The position numbers were made by a program, and so were the translations under genes. Under the pieces are notes generated by a model that did no database searches, had not been told where the DNA came from, and saw only the letters and a program-made list of their open reading frames with translations. 29,304 nt of DNA from UBA8886 sp963578705. GTDB taxonomy: Archaea > Thermoplasmatota > Poseidoniia > MGIII > CG-Epi1. The DNA is taken from the NCBI GenBank assembly GCA_963578705.1, contig CAUZDT010000008.1, positions 1 to 29,304 of the forward strand. Direction: 5' to 3'. This document shows, in pieces, positions 1-5,500 of this stretch; the first letter of the stretch is position 1; each line of letters begins with the position of its first letter.

Positions 1-462
1 GGCGATGTGTGCCGCTTGTTCGGCTGCAACGCCGCCCAGCTCGCTGGCGTCATCGGCCAGCTGCTCGCCCTTGCGCGCCGCCGTCTCGACGACGCCGGCG
101 CCAATCTCGGCCGCGTCTGCGGCGAGCTCGCTGCCTTTCTCGAGCGCGATTTCGCTCGCGTTGGCCGCCACGTTGGCAGCCGTCTCGACGACGTCCGCCG
201 CCACGTCGGCTGCGACCGCTACGCCTTCCGCGGCCTTCTCGGTCGCGGTTGCAGCCACCTTGCCGCCGCTGCGGACCGCCGTGCGGGTTGCCCCCTTCAG
301 GATTTTTGCCGCCTTGCCCGCCAGCTCGGCGCCCACCTCGACGGCGGCGCTCGCGACCGCCCCGGCGGTATCAATCACGTCACTTGCAGTTTGCTCGGCT
401 TTCTCGACTGCGGCGTCAAGGTGCGGTTCGCCCCCTTCTGCCGGCTTGCGCTTGCGGGCCAT
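1..462 (-). CDS. Alanine-rich 11-mer-repeat protein, 3' end beyond window
   Basis: The minus strand is open from an ATG at 462 to the window edge (154 codons, no stop), so only the N-terminal part is seen. After a basic start (MARKRKPAEGG) the sequence is almost entirely Ala, Val, Glu, Lys and Asp in a recurring 11-residue pattern. Units such as AADVAADVVET, AANVAANASEI and AARKGEQLADD place alanines and charges as in an amphipathic helix. This resembles group-3 LEA or apolipoprotein-like helical proteins. There is no signal peptide or hydrophobic membrane segment. An AT-rich element at 481-490 lies about 24 bp upstream of the ATG, which fits a leaderless transcript and supports this start. 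The function is unknown; membrane- or surface-associated coating, or stress protection, would be guesses. The opposite strand is also open here but is a shadow of the GC-rich codons. Confidence 0.72.
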   Translation of the reverse strand, partial: MARKRKPAEGGEPHLDAAVEKAEQTASDVIDTAGAVASAAVEVGAELAGKAAKILKGATRTAVRSGGKVAATATEKAAEGVAVAADVAADVVETAANVAANASEIALEKGSELAADAAEIGAGVVETAARKGEQLADDASELGGVAAEQAAHIA

Positions 463-480
463 GCGACCGCAACCTGCAGC

Positions 481-490
481 GCTAATAAGT
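481..490. promoter_or_regulatory. Shared AT-rich TATA-like element, Ala-rich gene / tRNA-Leu
   Basis: GCTAATAAGT stands in an otherwise GC-rich gap. Its centre is about 24 bp from the ATG at 462 on the minus strand and about 28 bp from the first base of tRNA-Leu at 514 on the plus strand. Both distances suit an archaeal TATA box, so one element may serve both genes. Inferred from position and composition only. Confidence 0.5.
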
Positions 491-513
491 GCGCTGCGCC
501 GTAACGCGACGGC

Positions 514-601
514 GCGGGGGTCGCATAGCATGGCCGATTGCGCCGGGCTTAGGACCCGGTTCCGAAGGGATTCGTCGATTCAAATTCGACCCCCCGCACC
601 A
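514..601 (+). tRNA. tRNA-Leu (anticodon UAG), CCA encoded
   Basis: A class II tRNA can be folded by eye. The acceptor stem GCGGGGG (514-520) pairs with CCCCCGC (591-597). The anticodon stem CCGGG (543-547) pairs with CCCGG (555-559) around the loop CTTAGGA, giving anticodon UAG (550-552). A long variable arm follows, then the T arm GTCGA/TTCAAAT/TCGAC. The 3' end ACCA (598-601) is written in the DNA. The long variable arm and anticodon give leucine. No intron is visible. Confidence 0.95.
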
Positions 602-607
602 TTTATC
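601..607 (+). promoter_or_regulatory. TATA-like element after tRNA-Leu
   Basis: ATTTATC begins on the last base of tRNA-Leu and is centred about 25 bp upstream of the GTG at 629. That is the spacing expected for a leaderless archaeal mRNA encoding the small charged ORF that follows. Confidence 0.4.
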
Positions 608-628
608 TGCCCGCGAGCCTGCGCCCAC

Positions 629-760
629 GTGCCGGACGACGACGCCGAAGACGAAGACGAGCAGGAAACTACGGAGCGCAAGCGGGTCACGAAGCGCGAC
701 CGCAAGGCGAAGCGTAGCTACAGCCGCTACCGCCACGGCGGGCGGCGCGGGACGCGTTAG
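629..760 (+). CDS. Tiny charged protein (43 aa), unknown function
   Basis: This short ORF opens with GTG at 629 and ends at TAG 758-760. Its first half is acidic (DDDAEDEDEQE) and its second half is strongly basic with several Arg-Tyr and Gly-Arg pairs (residues about 16-43). There is no membrane segment and no domain I recognise. Support comes from the TATA-like ATTTATC centred 25 bp upstream and from the non-random bipolar composition. Against it are its small size, the lack of a Shine-Dalgarno site and the general openness of GC-rich frames here. Its last four bases overlap the end of the convergent SRPBCC gene. A nucleic-acid-binding or ribosome-associated role would fit such a tail, but this is speculation. 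Confidence 0.4.
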   Translation: MPDDDAEDEDEQETTERKRVTKRDRKAKRSYSRYRHGGRRGTR

Positions 761-1245
761 AGCCGCCGCAGCCGCTGCGGCTCCTCGTCGCTGCGGCCGC
801 CCTCCACGAGCATTTGCCGCAGGTGGAAGTCCAAATCGTAAAGCGGGTATTCGAGCCCCAGTAGCAGTTCCGAGACGCGCAGCGCCGCTGGCATCAGCCA
901 TTCGAGCGACCGCGGCAACCTGACGTGCGCGACCAGCAGGATGCGCGTCCCCGCCCGGCAGGGGGCAAAGCGGTAGCCGTAGCGTGCGTCTACCAGCGGG
1001 TAGCGGCCGCGGACGCGAAAGCCGCGCGTATCTAGCCACACTCGTGCCGGGACGCACAGCCGTAGTCCCAATAGCCTCGCTTCGTCGACTAGCAGCACCG
1101 TTCCCGGCTGTTGCGTGACTGTCCGGCGCGTGATGCTGGCGAACGGCAGGAAGCCGGTGTGATCGTCCGCCCCGAAATCGGTCCACCAGTCGTGCACCAA
1201 CCCCGGCGGCAGCGGAACTTCGGCGCAGGCGGTGTAGTGGAACAC
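757..1245 (-). CDS. SRPBCC/START-like ligand-binding protein
   Basis: The product (162 aa from GTG 1245) resembles the SRPBCC (START, polyketide-cyclase-like) superfamily. An early strand of the form FHYTACAEVPLPPGLVHDWW is followed by alternating strand-rich segments and a long C-terminal helix (about residues 125-155). Proteins of this fold bind hydrophobic ligands in a cavity, and no specific substrate can be read here. There is no signal peptide. I chose GTG 1245 because an AT-rich element at 1265-1273 lies about 24 bp upstream, as in neighbouring leaderless genes, and because the fold begins right there. An in-frame ATG at 1293 would add 16 residues and a TTG at 1350 would add 35. The gene is convergent with the tiny ORF at 629-760 and divergent from the ROK remnant. 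Confidence 0.7.
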   Translation of the reverse strand: MFHYTACAEVPLPPGLVHDWWTDFGADDHTGFLPFASITRRTVTQQPGTVLLVDEARLLGLRLCVPARVWLDTRGFRVRGRYPLVDARYGYRFAPCRAGTRILLVAHVRLPRSLEWLMPAALRVSELLLGLEYPLYDLDFHLRQMLVEGGRSDEEPQRLRRL

Positions 1246-1264
1246 GGCGCGCCAGCATTCGCCG

Positions 1265-1273
1265 CTTATTAAC
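1265..1273. promoter_or_regulatory. Shared TATA-like element, SRPBCC gene / ROK remnant
   Basis: CTTATTAAC sits about 24 bp from the GTG at 1245 on the minus strand and about 24 bp from the ATG at 1292 on the plus strand. It therefore looks like one element promoting two leaderless transcripts in opposite directions. Inferred from spacing alone. Confidence 0.45.
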
Positions 1274-1291
1274 GGCCGGAGTTGCGTCCTC

Positions 1292-1453
1292 ATGGGCGAA
1301 TTGGCGGCGGTCGAACTCGGTGGGACGCGCTGCCGGGCCGCAGCTGGCAAAGCAGGCGTGGTCGCTGAGCGGTTCGAAATCCTGACCGGCGACCCACAGC
1401 CGACACAGGCAACAAAATTATTTACTTGCCATACGAGGCTACTGGTATCCTGA
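1292..1453 (+). pseudogene. Truncated ROK-family sugar kinase (N-terminal remnant)
   Basis: From ATG 1292 the plus strand encodes MGELAAVELGGTRCRAAAG and then VVAERFEILTGDPQPTQ. This matches the start of ROK-family kinases of the glucokinase/fructokinase type: a strand plus the phosphate-binding [E/D]xGGTK-like loop near residue 8, then the (A/E)ER..I.T.DP..T segment. Resemblance ends near residue 40 (about position 1410), where the DNA turns AT-rich, and a TGA follows at 1451-1453. The remaining roughly 250 residues are absent, because the next gene begins on the other strand. A TATA-like element 24 bp upstream of the ATG is still present. I read this as a gene cut off by a deletion or insertion. 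A functional 53-residue peptide is unlikely. Confidence 0.6.
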
Positions 1454-1536
1454 GCTCAATTGGCGGTATCAGCGAAATGCTAAAGTGAGCTTGCTAAAAT
1501 TGAATTGATTATTCATCAGAAATCTAGTGGGCCACC

Positions 1537-2076
1537 TCACAGCCGCACCCAGAACCGGTAGTCGCTGCTGTAGCGCAGCTGGTGGCCGAAATGTGCCGGC
1601 CGGTGTTTGAGCAGCTGGAGGCCGCGATAGGTGCGGTTGAGCAGCATTGATGCCACTACCGGCTGTGGCAGGTCGAACATGCGCCCTCGCTGGAACTCCA
1701 GCCGCGCCAGTAGCCGTTCCAAGCCGGGGATGCGCGTCGTCGCCAGCAGCCGCGTCCGCCCCACGACGAGTGAGGCGAGGAGCAACTGTCCCAGCCCGTG
1801 GGCGCGGTGGCGACGATGCACTATTAAGGTTCCGATTTCAAGCCATCCTGCGCTACGAGGATAGAGGAAGACCGCACCCACCAGCGCGCCGCGATGGAGT
1901 GCCACCCGCCCCTCGCACGCCCGGAGGATACTGGCAGCGATGCACAGCGACGAGATGTGGAGATCCGGCTCGTAGCGGCAGAGCTCCACCAGTTCCCCGG
2001 CGAGCCCATCGCCGCCCGGTTCCGCCAGCGGCGTGCGCAGTAGCTGGAGCGCCGGGTGGGGGAGGTGCGAGCGCAT
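1537..2076 (-). CDS. GNAT-family N-acetyltransferase
   Basis: This 179-residue protein shows the GNAT acetyl-CoA-binding core. A strand of the form LEIGTLIVHRRHR (about residues 79-91) leads into the pyrophosphate loop R-A-H-G-L-G (91-96) and the following helix. The strand before it (GALVGAVFLYPRSAGW, about 63-78) is the usual beta-4 region. GNAT enzymes transfer an acetyl group from acetyl-CoA to amines, peptides or antibiotics. The substrate cannot be told here, and the C-terminal half (about 120-179) is not recognisable to me. A weak TATA-like GTTTAGGG at 2097-2104 lies 24 bp upstream of the ATG. The gene stands alone between the AT-rich stretch at 1410-1536 and tRNA-Pro. Confidence 0.75.
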   Translation of the reverse strand: MRSHLPHPALQLLRTPLAEPGGDGLAGELVELCRYEPDLHISSLCIAASILRACEGRVALHRGALVGAVFLYPRSAGWLEIGTLIVHRRHRAHGLGQLLLASLVVGRTRLLATTRIPGLERLLARLEFQRGRMFDLPQPVVASMLLNRTYRGLQLLKHRPAHFGHQLRYSSDYRFWVRL

Positions 2077-2096
2077 TGTGGTGCAGTGCCGGGCGG

Positions 2097-2104
2097 GTTT
2101 AGGG
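2097..2104 (-). promoter_or_regulatory. Weak TATA-like element of the GNAT gene
   Basis: GTTTAGGG (CCCTAAAC on the coding strand) is centred about 24 bp upstream of the GNAT ATG at 2076. The match to an archaeal TATA box is poor and only the spacing supports it. Confidence 0.3.
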
Positions 2105-2138
2105 ATATGCGCAGCGGTGGCGCCGGAACCACAGGTTC

Positions 2139-2214
2139 TGGTGGGCCCGTCCGGATTTGAACCGGGGTCTAACGGCCCCCAGCCGTCAAGGATGCCAAGC
2201 TACCCCACGGGCCC
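2139..2214 (-). tRNA. tRNA-Pro (anticodon GGG), CCA encoded
   Basis: Read on the minus strand from 2214, the acceptor GGGCCCG pairs with CGGGCCC. The D arm GGGT/AGCTTGGCA and the anticodon stem GACGG/CCGTT follow, with loop CTGGGGG giving anticodon GGG (proline). The T arm has loop TTCAAAT. The 3' end ACCA is encoded at 2139-2142. One C-A mismatch is seen at the base of the T stem. No intron. Confidence 0.95.
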
Positions 2215-2236
2215 TGTTCGCGGCCACGGTGCGGCC

Positions 2237-2246
2237 GTAATAAAAT
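2237..2246 (-). promoter_or_regulatory. TATA-like element of tRNA-Pro
   Basis: GTAATAAAAT (ATTTTATTAC on the coding strand) is centred about 28 bp upstream of the tRNA-Pro 5' end and touches the rpoN stop codon. The same 28-bp spacing is seen for tRNA-Leu. Confidence 0.5.
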
Positions 2247-2437
2247 CAGTCGTAGGGTAGCATGTCGTCAATCAGGTCGGTGTGCGCCATGTAGATGCGG
2301 CGGCAGCAGTAGCGCTCGATGCCCAGGTCGTTCATGACCTCGGCTCCGTTCTCGCCCTTCGCGACTCGCTCGCAGAACTCTTCGTAGTGGCCACCAATGA
2401 CCTTGTTGCATGTGAAACAGCGTACGGGTATCAGCAT
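2246..2437 (-). CDS. rpoN: DNA-directed RNA polymerase subunit N (Rpo10)
   Basis: This 63-residue protein is full length for archaeal RNA polymerase subunit N, the counterpart of eukaryotic RPB10. It begins MLIPVRCFTCNKVIG and has the zinc site formed by C7, C10, C44 and C45 (CxxC then CC). The subunit helps assemble the Rpo3-Rpo11 platform of the polymerase. It follows rps9 after four bases on the same strand, so it is the last protein gene of the L18e-L13-S9-RpoN transcript, an order common in archaea. tRNA-Pro follows 31 bp downstream. This is not the bacterial sigma-54 factor that shares the symbol. Confidence 0.97.
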   Translation of the reverse strand: MLIPVRCFTCNKVIGGHYEEFCERVAKGENGAEVMNDLGIERYCCRRIYMAHTDLIDDMLPYD

Positions 2438-2441
2438 TTTC

Positions 2442-2843
2442 TCACCTGTATGATTTTTGTCGCTTTGCGCGCGCCCCGCGCCCCATGGGGTGTTTGGGCT
2501 CCTTGCGTCGCGTGTCGTTGACCAGCAGTGAGCGGTCGTAGTTCATGAAGAGCGCGCGCAGTTCCTCGTCCTTGAACCAGTCGACCAGCCCGCGCGCAAT
2601 CGCGGTCCGGCTCGCCTCCGCCTGCCCCATCACGCCGCCGCCCTCCACGTTGACCGAGACGTCGACGCGGTTGATGCGGCTGCCTACCAGCTCGAGCGGC
2701 TCCATAATCTTGAGCCGCGCCAGCTCCGGCTGGTAGTATTCGACCGGCTTGCGGTTGATGCGCACGCAGCCCTTGCCGGAACGGAAGGTGGCGCGCGCAA
2801 TCGCGGTCTTGCGCTTGCCGCTGGTGTTGACGACCTTGACCAT
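2442..2843 (-). CDS. rps9: 30S ribosomal protein S9 (uS9)
   Basis: The 133-residue protein starts VVNTSGKRKTAIARATFRSG, the archaeal and eukaryotic S9 start, and contains the VEGGGVMGQAEASRTAIARG region (about residues 66-85). It ends in the canonical basic tail GRGARAKRQKSYR, which in the assembled subunit reaches toward P-site tRNA. The ATG shares one base with the L13 stop codon (TGATG), so the two are translationally coupled. Length is normal for archaea. No unusual features. Confidence 0.97.
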   Translation of the reverse strand: MVKVVNTSGKRKTAIARATFRSGKGCVRINRKPVEYYQPELARLKIMEPLELVGSRINRVDVSVNVEGGGVMGQAEASRTAIARGLVDWFKDEELRALFMNYDRSLLVNDTRRKEPKHPMGRGARAKRQKSYR

Positions 2844-3247
2844 CAGAACTTCGCTCCCAGCTTGCGCGAAACGTCGCCGAGTGTGACGTGCACAGTCCCC
2901 GAAGTCATCTGCGCCCGCTCAATCGTTTCCGGCTTCTCGGCGCCTGCGGGACCGATGTCGACCCGCAGCCGCTTGAAGGCGGCACGGCCGCGCGGTGTCT
3001 GGTAGGGAATCATACCGCGCACGGAGCGCTTGAACATCAGGTGCGGCATGCGCGGGTAGAATGGCCCCTTGCGTTCGTGGTTTAGCTGTCGCTTCTCGGT
3101 GTATTCGCGAAAGACGGAATGACGTGCGCCACTGATGACGGCCTTTTCGGCGTTTATCACGTGCACTTCATCGCCATTGAGTAGCGCCTTGGCGACGTAG
3201 CTTGCCAGCCGTCCCATGATGCAGCCGCTCGCGTCGTAAACCTTCAT
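2843..3247 (-). CDS. rpl13: 50S ribosomal protein L13 (uL13)
   Basis: The 134-residue product (MKVYDASGCIMGRLASYVAK) is archaeal L13. The conserved GRLAS near residue 12, the HVINAEKAVISGAR segment (about 29-42) and the PFYPRMPHLMFKRSVRGMIP region (about 62-81) are present. L13 binds 23S rRNA early in 50S assembly. The ATG at 3247 overlaps the L18e stop as ATGA, which fixes the start; the frame stays open further upstream only because it lies over the L18e gene. The gene sits in the same operon as rpl18e, rps9 and rpoN. Confidence 0.97.
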   Translation of the reverse strand: MKVYDASGCIMGRLASYVAKALLNGDEVHVINAEKAVISGARHSVFREYTEKRQLNHERKGPFYPRMPHLMFKRSVRGMIPYQTPRGRAAFKRLRVDIGPAGAEKPETIERAQMTSGTVHVTLGDVSRKLGAKF

Positions 3248-3615
3248 CCCATCAACCTCACGCCGGCGCCTTTCGGGTGCGCCTTGAGCATTTCCGGCAG
3301 TGACAGGCAACTGCCTCCGGCCGCCTCGACCTTTTCGCGCGCCGCGGCGGAGAAGCTGAATGCGCCGACTGTCAACGGCTTCGAAATGGCGCCGGCGCCG
3401 AGCAGCTTGCCCGGGACAACGACCGTCGTCTTTGCCTCGGCGTGGCGCTCGAGTCGCGAGATATTGATGCTGGGCCACGTGCGTGCGGGGCTCTCCAGCC
3501 GGCCGGCGACCGCCTTCCAGACGGGGGCTTTATTCTCGCGGGCGGCCTGCTTCAGGTTGCCTACCAGCGACTGCAGATGCGCATTGCTTTTGCGGTCGAT
3601 TCGCTTCGGGGCCAT
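3244..3615 (-). CDS. rpl18e: 50S ribosomal protein L18e (eL18)
   Basis: The 123-residue protein has the archaeal L18e pattern. It has a basic N-terminus (MAPKRIDRKSNAHLQSLV), the PARTWPSINISRLERHA segment (about 43-59), TTVVVPGKLLGAGAISKPLTV (about 63-83) and a C-terminal GAGVRLMG. L18e has no bacterial counterpart, so it marks the genome as archaeal. It is the first gene of the operon. A perfect TATA box (TTTATATA on the coding strand) lies about 31 bp upstream of this ATG, implying a very short leader. The frame is open upstream but runs back over the promoter and purN, so ATG 3615 is the right start. Confidence 0.96.
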   Translation of the reverse strand: MAPKRIDRKSNAHLQSLVGNLKQAARENKAPVWKAVAGRLESPARTWPSINISRLERHAEAKTTVVVPGKLLGAGAISKPLTVGAFSFSAAAREKVEAAGGSCLSLPEMLKAHPKGAGVRLMG

Positions 3616-3640
3616 TCGAGGGCGGCCGGGCAGGACGCCC

Positions 3641-3650
3641 CATATATAAA
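3641..3650 (-). promoter_or_regulatory. TATA box of the L18e-L13-S9-RpoN operon
   Basis: CATATATAAA reads TTTATATATG on the coding strand, the best archaeal TATA match in the window. Its centre is about 31 bp ahead of the rpl18e ATG and it lies between purN and rpl18e. The predicted leader is about 5 nt. Confidence 0.75.
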
Positions 3651-3658
3651 TCTGCAGG

Positions 3659-4267
3659 CTACTTTCTGGGCAGAATCCGGATGGCGTTGCCGTCGACCTC
3701 GAGCCGCCCTGCCGCGAGCAGCCGCACCGCCTCCAGCAACAGCAGGTGTTCATGCGGCAGGATGCGCGCCGCGAGCGTCTCCGCGTCATCGTTCGGCAGG
3801 ATCGGCACAGTCTGCTGCAGGATAACCGGGCCGGTGTCAACTCCTTCATCGACGAAGTGCGCCGAGCAGCCGCTCTCCGTAACGCCGGCCGCCAACGCGT
3901 CGCGGTGCGCGTGCGCGCCGGGGAAGAGCGGTAGCAGCGCCGGGTGGATGTTCAGGATGCGGTGCCGGAAAGCGGCGATGAACTCGGGCGTCAGCAGCCG
4001 CATGAAGCCGGCCAGCACGACCGCCTCGGCGCGGCAGTCACGCAGCAGCGCCAGCGCGCACCGGTCGAACTCGGCGCGTGCCATCGCACCGGAGTCGATG
4101 AACGCCCACGGGATTCCCGCAGCCTCGGCGCGGGCAACCGCCTGCGCGTCGCTTTTGTTGACAATGAGCTGCACCAGCTCGGCGCCCGGCAGCTCGCTCC
4201 GCGCGCGGGCATCGATGAGCGCCTGGAAGTTGCTGCCGCGTCCCGACGCCATCACCGCAAAGCGCAT
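3659..4267 (-). CDS. purN: Phosphoribosylglycinamide formyltransferase (PurN)
   Basis: This 202-residue enzyme adds a formyl group from 10-formyl-tetrahydrofolate to GAR, the third step of purine synthesis. The phosphate-binding start is MASGRGSNFQALI (6-18). The catalytic triad is at N106 and H108 in ILNIHPALLP and D144 in HFVDEGVDTGPVIL, the same numbering as the E. coli enzyme. Length is normal. The gene lies 26 bp downstream of the riboflavin reductase gene on the same strand, so the two are probably co-transcribed; both belong to nucleotide/cofactor synthesis. Use of a folate-dependent PurN, and not formate-dependent PurT, implies folate-type C1 carriers in this archaeon. Confidence 0.95.
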   Translation of the reverse strand: MRFAVMASGRGSNFQALIDARARSELPGAELVQLIVNKSDAQAVARAEAAGIPWAFIDSGAMARAEFDRCALALLRDCRAEAVVLAGFMRLLTPEFIAAFRHRILNIHPALLPLFPGAHAHRDALAAGVTESGCSAHFVDEGVDTGPVILQQTVPILPNDDAETLAARILPHEHLLLLEAVRLLAAGRLEVDGNAIRILPRK

Positions 4268-4293
4268 CGCGCCGGCAGCGCGCCCGCGCTAAA

Positions 4294-4932
4294 TCAGCCG
4301 CGCCGCCAGCGGAGCAGTACGCCGTCGCCCAGCCGCTCGGTACTATCAAGTACGAAGGAGTGCATCTCAGCCGGCATCGCCGCGCCGGCCCCGCCGGCGA
4401 CGGTCGGCGAAGTCACGCCGCCAATTAGCGTGTTGGCGATGAACTGGGTGAACTCGTCCCACAGCCCCGATGTAAGGAACGACCAGAGTACGGTTTCCCC
4501 CCCTTCGACCAGTACCTTGCGCACATTGCGCGCGTGCAGCAGCGCTAACAGCCGCGGCAGGTCCACCGCGCCGTTACCACACGCGACCACTTCTGCGCCG
4601 CGCAGCTCCCGTCGCCGCGACCGGCTGCCGGTGGCGACCAGCGTTGGCGCATCACCCTGCAGCACCCGCGCCGAGCGCGGCGTCCGCAGCGTCGTGTCAA
4701 GCACCACCCGTAGCGGGCTCTCACCTTCGGCCAACGCCGTGTCAAGCAATAACTGAGGGTCATCCTGTAACACGGTGCCGATGCCGACGATGACGGCGTT
4801 GCATTCCGCCCGCAACGCGTGCACTCGTTGGTGATCGGCGTCGCACGAGAGCTGCACCGGCCGCCGGTTCGCCAGCGCAATTTTGCCGTCGAGTGACGCG
4901 GCGCAGTTCACGATAACGTACGGGCGCTCCAT
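4294..4932 (-). CDS. arfC: Archaeal riboflavin-pathway pyrimidine reductase (RibD C-terminal type)
   Basis: The 212-residue protein matches the reductase domain of RibD/RIB7. It starts PYVIVNCAASLDGKIA with the catalytic-side S-x-D-G-K-I motif near residues 13-18. The NAVIVGIGTVLQDDPQL segment (about 45-61) and VRKVLVEGGETVLWSFL near residues 138-154 follow. In archaea such stand-alone enzymes reduce the ribosylamino-pyrimidine phosphate with NADPH before deamination. No deaminase domain is attached. TTATA at 4955-4959 lies 25 bp upstream of the ATG, so the mRNA is probably leaderless. purN follows after 26 bp. Confidence 0.9.
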   Translation of the reverse strand: MERPYVIVNCAASLDGKIALANRRPVQLSCDADHQRVHALRAECNAVIVGIGTVLQDDPQLLLDTALAEGESPLRVVLDTTLRTPRSARVLQGDAPTLVATGSRSRRRELRGAEVVACGNGAVDLPRLLALLHARNVRKVLVEGGETVLWSFLTSGLWDEFTQFIANTLIGGVTSPTVAGGAGAAMPAEMHSFVLDSTERLGDGVLLRWRRG

Positions 4933-4952
4933 GGCGCGCGTAGCGGGTGGGG

Positions 4953-4960
4953 AGTTATAG
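4953..4960 (-). promoter_or_regulatory. TATA element of arfC-purN
   Basis: AGTTATAG (CTATAACT on the coding strand) is centred 25 bp upstream of the arfC ATG at 4932, as for a leaderless archaeal transcript. Confidence 0.55.
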
Positions 4961-5125
4961 GGGATGCGTAGCTACGCGGAGATGCGTAGTTCACTCACTC
5001 AGGAAATTCCTGAACCACACCATGCCCAGCCACCAGCGTGGTCAGCGCCACCGCCAGCGGAATTGGCCAGAGCGCCAGTCCATCGAGTCAGCGCGGCGGT
5101 GTGCCGTGCGGGGACGCGCCCGCCG

Positions 5126-5500
5126 TCACTCGAGTACTTCCAGCGTGACCGGTTCGCCACGGAAGTTGTAGGTGGCCCACGACAGGCGGTCGTAGGGGTA
5201 GGCGCAGATGATGTGGGTCGTGCCGAACTTCTGGAACAGGTGCAGGTCCGCATCCGACCATCGGTTGTCAGGGATGGGGTGCGAGTGGACCACACCGCAG
5301 ATTGACCAGTCGACGGGGAGCATGTGCAGCGGCAGGATGGCGTGCTCGTCGCCGGCGATGCCGCCCGGCAGCGGCAGCAGCTCGGTGATGGTATCGCCTT
5401 CTTGCCGAAGGACTGCGGCAAACTCGTAGGGATGCTGGTCGCGGGAACACTCGCAGATGAGGTCGAGCAGCTCGCCCCGGATGGCTGTCGCCGGCGCCAT
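5126..5500 (-). CDS. JAMM/MPN+ metalloprotease-like protein
   Basis: The 124-residue protein is a single JAMM (MPN+) domain. The full zinc motif is present: E26 in HPYEFAAVL, then H72-S-H74, seven residues, S82-x-x-D85 (VHSHPIPDNRWSDAD). In archaea, JAMM enzymes remove ubiquitin-like SAMP or ThiS/MoaD-like proteins from conjugates, and bacterial relatives act in sulfur transfer to cofactors. Which of these applies cannot be read from sequence. There is no signal peptide or membrane segment, so it is cytoplasmic. The ATG directly abuts the panB stop codon with no gap, so both are on one transcript. Pairing with a pantothenate gene is not an association I know. Confidence 0.85.
   Translation of the reverse strand: MAPATAIRGELLDLICECSRDQHPYEFAAVLRQEGDTITELLPLPGGIAGDEHAILPLHMLPVDWSICGVVHSHPIPDNRWSDADLHLFQKFGTTHIICAYPYDRLSWATYNFRGEPVTLEVLE

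Noticed and set aside
7..504. Long plus-strand reading frames across the window start
   Set aside because: They lie opposite the alanine-rich minus-strand gene, whose 11-residue pattern and upstream AT element are far better supported; one also runs through tRNA-Leu.
482..1258. Long minus-strand frame overlapping the SRPBCC gene and tRNA-Leu
   Set aside because: It runs antisense through a clear tRNA and is a frame-shifted shadow of the SRPBCC gene with Arg/Ala-rich noise.
1470..1519. C/D-box-like guide RNA on the minus strand (TGATGA then CTGA about 45 bases later)
   Set aside because: The C box is imperfect at its first base and no internal C'/D' pair is clear; AT-rich scar DNA gives such matches by chance.
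4995..5078. Short minus-strand ORF with a hydrophobic helix (LALWPIPLAVALTTLVAG)
   Set aside because: No ATG, GTG or TTG start before the hydrophobic run, a stop just upstream, and no promoter-like element at the right distance. It may be a gene remnant, but is unsupported as a gene.
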